A stretch of 6,828 bases of DNA from CAZKTS01 sp964555735 (GTDB taxonomy: Bacteria; Actinomycetota; Acidimicrobiia; IMCC26256; PALSA-555): positions 1 to 6,828 of the forward strand of contig CAZKTS010000207.1 in the NCBI GenBank assembly GCA_964555735.1. The letters are read 5' to 3'. Below the pieces are notes generated by a model. That model did not search any database, was not told the origin of the DNA, and was given only the letters and a program-made list of their open reading frames with translations. The position numbers and the translations under genes were made by a program. The stretch's first letter is position 1. Each line of letters begins with the position of its first letter. Positions 1-4,776 of this stretch are shown one piece after another.

Positions 1-159
1 GACAAGGGCACGTCGCTCGTGCACACGCTCAACGGCACCGGCTGCGCGGTCGGGCGCACGCTCGTGTTCCTCTTCGAGCACTGTCAGGACGGCGACACGT
101 TCGTCGTGCCCGAGGTGCTGCGGCCCTACACCGGGTTCGAGTCCGTCACCCGCGCCTAG
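1..159 (+). CDS. serS: Seryl-tRNA synthetase, C-terminal fragment
   Basis: This is the last 52 codons of seryl-tRNA synthetase, the cytoplasmic class II enzyme that charges tRNA-Ser using ATP and serine; it is cut by the left window edge and ends at TAG 157-159. The fragment carries the class II motif 3 region, NGTGCAVGRT at fragment residues 11-20, whose Arg contacts ATP. It is followed by the usual SerRS tail: an LVFLFEHCQDGD helix, then VPEVLRPYTGF. Family SerRS proteins typically read NGSGLAVGRT here; the Cys replacing Leu is a mild variant. The reading frame is open to the window start. A tRNA-Ser(UGA) gene begins 23 bp after the stop, so enzyme and substrate tRNA are adjacent and may be co-transcribed. 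Identification is confident; nothing can be said of the N-terminal tRNA-binding arm. Confidence 0.95.
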   Translation, partial: DKGTSLVHTLNGTGCAVGRTLVFLFEHCQDGDTFVVPEVLRPYTGFESVTRA

Positions 160-167
160 CCTCGGTA

Positions 168-184
168 CCGGGCCTCGTGCCCGG
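168..184 (+). other. Perfect 6-bp GC hairpin between serS and tRNA-Ser
   Basis: CCGGGC (168-173) and GCCCGG (179-184) are exact reverse complements around the loop CTCGT. The right arm includes the first two bases of the tRNA-Ser(UGA) acceptor stem. No T-tract follows, so it is not a canonical intrinsic terminator. It could be a serS 3'-end structure or a precursor fold that competes with the tRNA acceptor stem before RNase P cleavage. In GC-rich DNA a stem of this size may also be chance. Confidence 0.35.
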
Positions 185-267
185 AGGGGTGCCGGAGCGG
201 CCGAACGGGACGGTCTTGAAAACCGTTGAGGCGCGAGCCTCCGTGGGTTCGAATCCCACTCCCTCCG
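183..267 (+). tRNA. tRNA-Ser(UGA)
   Basis: This is a complete class II tRNA with the long variable arm typical of serine. The acceptor arms GGAGGGG (183-189) and TCCCTCC (260-266) pair with one terminal G-U; the discriminator is G267, the base preferred by SerRS. The D stem is CCG (192-194) with CGG (206-208). The anticodon stem is 210-214 with 222-226, loop CTTGAAA, giving anticodon TGA at 217-219, which reads UCA and other UCN codons. The variable stem is GAGGC (228-232) with GCCTC (237-241). The T arm is GTGGG-TTCGAAT-CCCAC (243-259). The genomic sequence continues CTG, so CCA is not encoded and must be added after transcription. It lies between serS (23 bp upstream) and the PPOX gene (19 bp downstream), and no separate promoter is evident. 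Confidence 0.97.
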
Positions 268-286
268 CTGCCCGGCCGACGATCGG

Positions 287-739
287 ATGCGCATGGTCGA
301 TGTAGGGCGATTCGCCGAGCTGGTCCCGCTGGACCACGGGCTCAGTGTCGTGGTGACGCGCCGTCCCGACCAGACGCCGCATGCCAGCGTCGTCAACGCG
401 GGCGTGCTGCCACATCCCGTGACCGGTGAGGACGTGGTGGCGTTCGTGGCCGCGGGCGGGTCCCGCAAGCTCGTCCACCTCCGTGCCGACCCGACCATCG
501 CGGTGGTCGTGCGCGCCGGCTGGCGATGGGCATCCGTCGAGGGGTCGGCGCGGCTCGTCGGCCCGGAGGATCCCGACCCGGCGATCGACGCCGAGCGACT
601 GCGGCTCCTGTTCCGCGAGGTGTTCACGGCCGCCGGCGGCAGCCACGACGACTGGGACGAGTACGACCGGGCGATGCGCGAGGAGCGTCGAGCCGTCGTG
701 CTCGTCGCGCCGAGCCGCGTGCTGACCAACCCGGGGTGA
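287..739 (+). CDS. F420-dependent PPOX-class oxidoreductase (FDOR-B-like)
   Basis: This is a 150-aa split-beta-barrel protein of the pyridoxamine-5'-phosphate-oxidase superfamily, in the group of actinobacterial F420H2-dependent reductases usually annotated as 'PPOX class F420-dependent oxidoreductase'. Recognisable blocks are DHGLSVVVTRRPD (16-28), SVVNAGVLPHPVTGE (34-48), GGSRKLVHLRADP (57-69), where the basic residues are expected to bind the cofactor phosphate, GWRWASVEG (78-86), and the C-terminal signature HDDWDEYDRAMREERR (120-135). Family members reduce diverse electrophilic substrates in the cytoplasm; the natural substrate here is unknown. ATG 287 is the longest start; ATG 293 is also possible, and a weak GGA at 285-287 suits it better. 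The gene begins 19 bp after tRNA-Ser(UGA). Its TGA overlaps the GTG of the next gene by 4 bp, implying translational coupling. F420 use is inferred from family resemblance and not proved. Confidence 0.85.
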   Translation: MRMVDVGRFAELVPLDHGLSVVVTRRPDQTPHASVVNAGVLPHPVTGEDVVAFVAAGGSRKLVHLRADPTIAVVVRAGWRWASVEGSARLVGPEDPDPAIDAERLRLLFREVFTAAGGSHDDWDEYDRAMREERRAVVLVAPSRVLTNPG

Positions 740-1299
740 GCCCGCCCGAGCATCTCGCGACGGAGCGGTTGCTGCTCCGGCGGTGGCGCGACGAGGACCT
801 GGACCCGTACGCCGCCCTCAATGCCGATCCCGTGGTGATGGAGCACATGCCGTCGCTGCTGTCGCGCGAGGAGTCGGCCGCGCACATCGTCGCGATGGAG
901 CGTGGGTGGGACCAGCGGGGCTTCGGTCTGTGGGCGGTGGAGCGCAGAGACACCGGCGAGCTGGTGGGCTTCGTCGGCTGCAACGACCCCGGGTTCGAGG
1001 CGCCGTTCATGCCCGCGGTCGAGGTGGGTTGGCGGCTGGCCCGGTCGCACTGGGGCCACGGCTTCGCCACCGAGGCCGCGGTTGCGTCGCTCGACGACGT
1101 CTTCGAGCGCGTCGGGCTCGAGCAGGTGGTGTCGTTCACGACACCGCCGAACCATCGCTCCCAGGCCGTGATGACGCGGGTCGGGCTGCGCCGCGACCCC
1201 GCCGGCGACTTCGAGCACCCGCGGCTGCCCGAAGGGCACCGCTTGCGGCACCATCTCCTCTACCGGGTGAGCGCGGACGAGTGGCAGGAGCGCGAGTGA
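736..1299 (+). CDS. GNAT family N-acetyltransferase (RimJ/RimL-like)
   Basis: This is a 187-aa cytoplasmic acetyl-CoA-dependent acyltransferase of the RimJ/RimL-type GNAT group. The N-terminus LATERLLLRRWRDEDLDPY (7-25) is the usual first beta strand of this group. LWAVERRDTGELVGFVG (65-81) forms the central strands. VEVGWRLARSHWGHGFATEA (95-114) is motif A, with the acetyl-CoA pyrophosphate-binding loop at HWGHGFA. TTPPNHRSQAVMTRVGLRR (135-153) is motif B, with the NxxS helix seen in acetyltransferases that modify protein N-termini or small amines. The start is set at GTG 736 because that is where GNAT homology begins and because it makes a GTGA overlap with the upstream stop; the frame is open further upstream without meaningful similarity. 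The stop overlaps the glucosidase GTG by 4 bp. The acceptor substrate cannot be predicted. Confidence 0.87.
   Translation: MSPPEHLATERLLLRRWRDEDLDPYAALNADPVVMEHMPSLLSREESAAHIVAMERGWDQRGFGLWAVERRDTGELVGFVGCNDPGFEAPFMPAVEVGWRLARSHWGHGFATEAAVASLDDVFERVGLEQVVSFTTPPNHRSQAVMTRVGLRRDPAGDFEHPRLPEGHRLRHHLLYRVSADEWQERE
1286..1290 (+). promoter_or_regulatory. Shine-Dalgarno site deciding the glucosidase start
   Basis: AGGAG lies within the last codons of the acetyltransferase gene, 5 nt before GTG 1296. It supports that GTG as the true start over the long open frame upstream, and it is the clearest ribosome-binding site in the window. Confidence 0.65.
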
Positions 1300-2879
1300 C
1301 GACGTGGTGGAACGACGCGGTGCTGTACCAGATCTATCCCCGGTCGTTCGCGGACACCAACGGCGACGGCATCGGCGACCTTCGCGGCATCACCGCGCAC
1401 CTGGACCATCTCGCGTGGCTCGGCGTCGACGGGGTGTGGATCAGCCCGACCTTCCCGTCGCCGAACGCCGACTGGGGCTACGACGTCTCGGACTACCTCG
1501 GTGTGCACCCCGATCTCGGGACGCTCGACGACCTCGACGAGCTCGTGCGCGCCGCGTCGGCGCGTCGCATCGCGATCCTGCTCGACCTCGTCCCGAACCA
1601 CACGAGCATCGAGCATCCGTGGTTCGTCGACGCGCGTTCGTCGCGCGACGCGAAGCACCGCGACTGGTACGTCTGGGCGGATCCTGCGCCCGACGGAGGA
1701 CCCCCCAACAACTGGATGAGCACGTTCTCCGGATCGGCATGGACGCTCGACGAAGCGAGCGGGCAGTACTACCTCCAGAACTTCCTGCCCGAGCAGGCCG
1801 ACCTCAACTGGTGGAACGACGAGGTGCGCGCCGAGTTCGACCGGATCCTCGAGTTCTGGTTCGCCCGTGACATCGCGGGGTTTCGCATCGACGTCGCGCA
1901 CATGATCGTGAAGGACCGGGAGCTGCGCGACAACCCGCCGGCCGGTCCGGACGACCCGTTGCTCGACCAGGTCCGCGGGCAGCGCCAGGTGTACAACTCG
2001 AACCGGCCCGAGGTCCACGACGTCCACAAGCGGTGGCGACGGAACGCGAGCTCGTATCCCGCGCCGCGGCTCTTGATCGGCGAGACCTTCGTGGAGCGGG
2101 TGGAGGAGGTCATCCCCTACTACGGCGACGGCGACGAGCTCGGGCTGGCGTTCGACATCCCGTTCCTGCTCGCGCCGTTCGAGGCGCCGGTGCTGGCCGA
2201 CATCGCCGAGCGGATGATCGACGGCCTGCCACCCGGATGCGCGCCCGTGTGGACCGGGAGCAACCACGACGTGTCGCGGCTCCCCACCCGTTGGGCGGAT
2301 GGCAACCCGGCGGCCGCGCGGTGTGCGCTCGTGATGCTGCTGACCCTGCCCGGGGCCGCCGTCCTCTACTACGGCGACGAGCTCGGGATGCCGGACACCC
2401 CGCTCACGCCGGAGCAGCGCGTCGACCCGGTGAGCAAGCTGTTCGCCCCGGTGCACGACCGCGACGCGGCCCGCACCCCGATGCCGTGGAGCGGCGGGCC
2501 GGGCGCGGGCTTCACCACCGCGGCGGCCGAGCCGTGGCTGCCGTTCGGCGACGTCGCCGCGTGCAACGTCGCCGACCAGCACGTCGACCCGACCTCGACG
2601 CTGCACCTCGTGCGGGCGCTCATCGCGCTCCGCTCAGGCGAAGAGGAGCTCCGCACCGGTCGTTACCAGCGCCTCGCGCTCGAGGGCACGGTGTGGGCCT
2701 GGCGGCGGGGCGACTCGATGGTCGTCGCGTGCAACCTCGGGGACGCGCCCGCGACCGTCGAGGCGGGCCGCGGCCACATCGTGCTCGCCACCGACCGCGC
2801 CCTCGACACCACCGAGGTGACCGGTCCCCTCACCCTCCCCGCGTGGACCGCGGTCGTGATGCGCTCCTCAGTGCAATAG
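1296..2879 (+). CDS. GH13 alpha-glucosidase (oligo-1,6-glucosidase/maltase type)
   Basis: This is a 527-aa retaining glycoside hydrolase of family GH13, the usual length for single-chain exo-acting alpha-glucosidases, with no signal peptide, so it is probably cytoplasmic. WWNDAVLYQIYPRSFADTNG (4-23) opens the (beta/alpha)8 barrel. Conserved regions are DLVPNH (97-102, region I), QADLN (167-171, region V; the related group usually has QPDLN), GFRIDVAH (195-202, nucleophile D199 and R197), GETF (262-265, acid/base E263) and GSNHD (321-325, transition-state stabiliser D325). All catalytic residues are intact. NGDGIGDL near the N-terminus matches the calcium-binding loop of this subfamily. From about residue 440 the chain resembles the C-terminal beta-sandwich. 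The likely reaction is release of glucose from the non-reducing end of maltose- or isomaltose-like oligosaccharides. GTG 1296 is chosen for its AGGAG site, the GTGA overlap with the acetyltransferase stop and the point where family similarity starts. No sugar transporter or repressor gene is nearby. Exact linkage preference is uncertain. Confidence 0.93.
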   Translation: MTTWWNDAVLYQIYPRSFADTNGDGIGDLRGITAHLDHLAWLGVDGVWISPTFPSPNADWGYDVSDYLGVHPDLGTLDDLDELVRAASARRIAILLDLVPNHTSIEHPWFVDARSSRDAKHRDWYVWADPAPDGGPPNNWMSTFSGSAWTLDEASGQYYLQNFLPEQADLNWWNDEVRAEFDRILEFWFARDIAGFRIDVAHMIVKDRELRDNPPAGPDDPLLDQVRGQRQVYNSNRPEVHDVHKRWRRNASSYPAPRLLIGETFVERVEEVIPYYGDGDELGLAFDIPFLLAPFEAPVLADIAERMIDGLPPGCAPVWTGSNHDVSRLPTRWADGNPAAARCALVMLLTLPGAAVLYYGDELGMPDTPLTPEQRVDPVSKLFAPVHDRDAARTPMPWSGGPGAGFTTAAAEPWLPFGDVAACNVADQHVDPTSTLHLVRALIALRSGEEELRTGRYQRLALEGTVWAWRRGDSMVVACNLGDAPATVEAGRGHIVLATDRALDTTEVTGPLTLPAWTAVVMRSSVQ

Positions 2880-2918
2880 GGCAACAAGAACGGACGCACC
2901 GTGGGGGTGGGGGTGTGC
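2880..2918. repeat. Convergent spacer with tandem G5-T tract
   Basis: The 39-bp gap between the glucosidase and PHP stops contains two G5 runs separated by a T (within 2901-2915). A 4-bp inverted repeat, GCAC 2896-2899 with GTGC 2915-2918, encloses them. There is no U-tract. It may act as a weak bidirectional transcription end, but no canonical terminator is visible. Confidence 0.3.
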
Positions 2919-3977
2919 CTAGGCCGCGGCGTGGGAGGCGGTCCAGGCGAGGAGGTCGTCGGCGGACCAGGTGTTGACGATGCGCTCGATCGGCACCTTG
3001 GCCTCGGCGGCGCGGTGGCAACCGTAGGGCTGCCAGTCGAGCTGCCAGGTGGCGTGCGCGTCGGAGTCGATCGAGACCTTGCAGCCGGCGTCGACGACTC
3101 GCTCGAGCAGGCGCATCGGCGGGTCGAGGCGCTCGGGCCGGGAGTTGATCTCGACGGCCTTGTCGAGGTGGGCGGCAGCGGCGAACACGAGGTCGGCATC
3201 GAACGCCGACTCTTCGCGACCCCGGCCCACCACCATGCGCCCGGTGCAGTGGCCGAGGATGTCGACGTGCGGGCTCGCGAGCGCGGCGATCATCCGCTCG
3301 GTCATCGCCTTCGACTCCATCGCGAGCTTGCTGTGCACGCTCGCGACCACGACGTCGAGCTGCTCGAGCAGGTCGCGCTCCTGGTCGAGCGCGCCGTCGT
3401 CGAGGATGTCGACCTCGATGCCGGTGAGGATCCGGAACGGGGCGAGCTCCTCGTTGAGCCGGGCGACGACCTCGAGCTGCTCGCGCAGGCGATCGGGCTC
3501 GAGCCCGTGCGCCACGCTGAGCCGCGGGGAGTGGTCGGTGAGCGCGATGTAGTCGTGCCCGAGCTCGATGGCGTGGCGGGCCATGGCCTCGATGGTGTGG
3601 CCGCCGTCCGACCAGTCGGAGTGCAGATGGAGGTCGCCGCGCAGCGCGGCCCGCACCGGACCCGCGTGCTCGGTGGGCGGGGCGGCGTCCGCACCGATCT
3701 TGCTGAGGTACTCCGGCGTCTGGCCCGCGAGCGCCTGCTCGATGACCGTCGCCGTGCTCTTGCCGATGCCGGGCAGGTCGACGAGCTTCCCGGCGTCGGC
3801 GAGGCGCTGGAGCTCCTCGCGCGGGACGTCGCGGATCGCGTCGGCCGCGCGCTTGAACGCCTGGACCTTGGGGCGCGAGTTACGGACGCGTTGCAGCACC
3901 TCGGCGATGCGCTCGAGCGCCTCGATCGGTTCCATCGCGGGCGGTTCCATCGCGCTCGCTTCGGGTGTCGGCTCCAT
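2919..3977 (-). CDS. HhH-PHP protein (PolX-like without polymerase domain)
   Basis: This is a 352-aa protein with two domains known from the bacterial family X DNA polymerase PolX but lacking the polymerase palm and thumb. Residues about 16-95 resemble the Pol beta 8-kDa DNA-binding domain, with a helix-hairpin-helix at KLVDLPGIGKSTATVIE (64-80). Residues about 112-345 form a PHP phosphoesterase with all expected metal ligands visible: H117, H119 and D121 (DLHLHSDWSD), D148-H149 (LTDHS), E188 (GIEVD), H215 (ASVHS), H243 (LGHCTGR), D306 and H308 (SDAH). In PolX the PHP domain gives metal-dependent 3'-5' exonuclease or phosphatase activity, so a DNA-linked phosphoesterase role is inferred. Histidinol-phosphatase-like activity is an alternative. 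Starts are possible at 3977, 3950 and 3935, all in a low-complexity MEP-rich leader; 3977 fits a leaderless transcript (see the -10-like site). The gene is convergent with the glucosidase and divergent from tRNA-Ser(GCU). Confidence 0.9.
   Translation of the reverse strand: MEPTPEASAMEPPAMEPIEALERIAEVLQRVRNSRPKVQAFKRAADAIRDVPREELQRLADAGKLVDLPGIGKSTATVIEQALAGQTPEYLSKIGADAAPPTEHAGPVRAALRGDLHLHSDWSDGGHTIEAMARHAIELGHDYIALTDHSPRLSVAHGLEPDRLREQLEVVARLNEELAPFRILTGIEVDILDDGALDQERDLLEQLDVVVASVHSKLAMESKAMTERMIAALASPHVDILGHCTGRMVVGRGREESAFDADLVFAAAAHLDKAVEINSRPERLDPPMRLLERVVDAGCKVSIDSDAHATWQLDWQPYGCHRAAEAKVPIERIVNTWSADDLLAWTASHAAA
3927..3956 (-). repeat. 15-bp tandem duplication in the PHP leader
   Basis: CGGTTCCATCGCGGG (3927-3941) is followed directly by CGGTTCCATCGCGCT (3942-3956), identical at 13 of 15 positions. 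On the minus strand it duplicates an AMEP motif and supplies two extra in-frame ATG codons (3950 and 3935) after the first ATG at 3977. It lies before the conserved HhH domain, so it is likely dispensable for folding. Confidence 0.6.
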
Positions 3978-3984
3978 TCCCCCG

Positions 3985-3990
3985 AGCGTA
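3985..3990 (-). promoter_or_regulatory. -10-like element for a possibly leaderless PHP mRNA
   Basis: On the minus strand this reads TACGCT, matching the TAnnnT pattern of actinobacterial -10 elements. Exactly 7 nt (CGGGGGA) separate it from ATG 3977, so transcription would begin at or next to the start codon, as in leaderless actinobacterial mRNAs. No convincing -35 is visible. The G-run touching the ATG is too close to serve as a Shine-Dalgarno site, which also favours leaderless initiation. Confidence 0.4.
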
Positions 3991-4000
3991 CGTGGCCGCG

Positions 4001-4006
4001 TACACT
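4001..4006 (+). promoter_or_regulatory. -10-like element for tRNA-Ser(GCU)
   Basis: TACACT fits TAnnnT and lies 12 nt before the tRNA 5' end, leaving a short 5' leader of roughly 5-6 nt for RNase P to remove. It is the mirror partner of the minus-strand hexamer about the same dyad axis. The position where a -35 would lie (about 3978-3983) is a C-run and not a consensus hexamer. Confidence 0.4.
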
Positions 4007-4018
4007 CGTCGGTCCTAC

Positions 4019-4110
4019 GGAGGGATGACCGAGAGGCCGAAGGTGCTCGCCTGCTAAGCGAGTAGGGGGTGAAAACCTCCTCGAGGGTTCAAATCCCTCT
4101 CCCTCCGCCA
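4019..4110 (+). tRNA. tRNA-Ser(GCU)
   Basis: This is a class II serine tRNA reading AGC and AGU codons. The acceptor arms GGAGGGA (4019-4025) and TCCCTCC (4100-4106) pair fully; the discriminator is G4107 and CCA is encoded at 4108-4110. The D stem is ACC (4028-4030) with GGT (4042-4044). The anticodon stem is CTCGC (4046-4050) with GCGAG (4058-4062), loop CTGCTAA, anticodon GCT at 4053-4055. The long variable arm is 4063-4082, with a G-rich strand pairing to CCTCC. The T arm is GAGGG-TTCAAAT-CCCTC (4083-4099). Unlike the UGA isoacceptor in this window, its CCA is genomic. It is the second SerRS substrate within about 4 kb of serS and stands 27 bp before the RraA-like gene. Confidence 0.97.
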
Positions 4111-4137
4111 CTGTGCCGACCGCGAGACCGGGGACGC

Positions 4138-4776
4138 ATGCCGACCGAGACCGAGCGCGACCTCGCCGCTGCACTGCTGACGCTGGGCAGCGCGACCCTC
4201 GGCGAGTCGGGCGGCCATGCGCTGCGGGCCCGCATCAAGCCCGCGTACCCCGGAGCGGCGTTCGCGGCGCCGGCGTACCCGGTGGTGTGCACGCCGGGCG
4301 ACAACCTGGCGGTGCACGTCGCGGTCACCACCGCGCCGGCCGGCAGCGTGCTCGCGGTCGAGGTCGGCGACGAGCGCGAGCTGGGCTACTGGGGCGAGGT
4401 GCTCACCACCGCGGCCGAGTCGCGAGGCATCGAAGCTCTCGTGATCGACGGCTGCGTGCGCGATGCCGCGGCGCTCGAGGCCCACGGCTTCCCGGTGTTC
4501 TCGACGGGGCTCGCACTCCCGGGTGCGACCAAGAACCGGCCCGGACAGGTCGGTGGCGTCGCGCGCGTCGGTGACATCGAGGTCGGGGCCGGCGACTGGC
4601 TGGTCGGTGACGTCGACGGCGTCACCTGCATCCGAGCAGCCGAGCTCGTCGCCGTCATCGCCGCGGGGCGGGCCCGCGAGCAGAAGGAAGCCGGGTTCTT
4701 CGCGGAGCTCAGGAGCGGGGCGACGACCCTGGACCTGCTCTCGCTGGACGCGTCGCTCATCGAGCGAGAGTCGTGA
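4138..4776 (+). CDS. RraA-fold protein, HMG/CHA-aldolase-like
   Basis: This 212-aa protein has the RraA/dimethylmenaquinone-methyltransferase-like fold. In characterised relatives that fold includes class II, metal-dependent 4-hydroxy-4-methyl-2-oxoglutarate (HMG) aldolases with oxaloacetate decarboxylase activity. The key stretch runs from GYWGE to DGCVRD: E87, then 20 residues, then R108-D109. Known HMG/CHA aldolases have D-x20-R-D, in which the Arg binds the substrate carboxylate and the last Asp lies at the metal site; here the first acid is Glu. Other conserved parts are the CTPGDNLAVHVAV strand (51-63) and GDWLVGDVDGV (152-162), followed by a helical C-terminal tail. E. coli RraA, the RNase E inhibitor, shares the fold, but the retained R-D pair favours an enzyme. 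The start is ATG 4138, the first ATG after the tRNA; a GGGGA at 4130-4134 is close to it. The stop overlaps the next gene's GTG by 4 bp. The true substrate is unknown. Confidence 0.85.
   Translation: MPTETERDLAAALLTLGSATLGESGGHALRARIKPAYPGAAFAAPAYPVVCTPGDNLAVHVAVTTAPAGSVLAVEVGDERELGYWGEVLTTAAESRGIEALVIDGCVRDAAALEAHGFPVFSTGLALPGATKNRPGQVGGVARVGDIEVGAGDWLVGDVDGVTCIRAAELVAVIAAGRAREQKEAGFFAELRSGATTLDLLSLDASLIERES

Larger units (their letters stand above)
3983..4008. promoter_or_regulatory. 26-bp near-palindrome in the divergent spacer
   Basis: The 26 bp are centred between 3995 and 3996. Eleven of thirteen base pairs are symmetric: the arms CGAG/CTCG and GTACG/CGTAC and the core GGCC match, while pairs 3987/4004 and 3993/3998 do not. 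The dyad fills most of the 41-bp gap between the PHP start and tRNA-Ser(GCU) and covers both -10-like hexamers. It could be an operator or a naturally symmetric bidirectional promoter. No specific regulator family is recognised. Confidence 0.5.

Noticed and set aside
526..735. N-terminal extension of the acetyltransferase frame upstream of GTG 736
   Set aside because: It overlaps the conserved C-terminal half of the PPOX gene and lacks GNAT similarity; the 4-bp overlap start is far more plausible.
783..1295. N-terminal extension of the glucosidase frame upstream of GTG 1296
   Set aside because: This part overlaps the acetyltransferase gene in another frame, translates to Arg/Ala/Gly-rich sequence, and GH13 similarity begins at 1296, where AGGAG and a GTGA overlap are present.
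1260..2606. 448-codon minus-strand open frame opposite the glucosidase
   Set aside because: It is antisense to an intact GH13 gene with all catalytic residues; its Arg/Val-rich composition is typical of a codon-bias shadow.
2901..2915. G-quadruplex in the convergent spacer
   Set aside because: Only two G5 runs are present; four separate G-tracts of useful length cannot be formed without splitting runs, so support is too weak.
2901..4028. 375-codon plus-strand open frame opposite the PHP gene
   Set aside because: It is the mirror of the PHP coding frame, which has a complete set of metal ligands and an HhH motif; the plus-strand product has no family features and runs into the tRNA.
183..4110. 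Genomic island bounded by the two tRNA-Ser genes
   Set aside because: The shared tRNA 3' sequence is explained by the common isoacceptor structure. There is no integrase, no extra att-like repeat, and composition matches the flanks.
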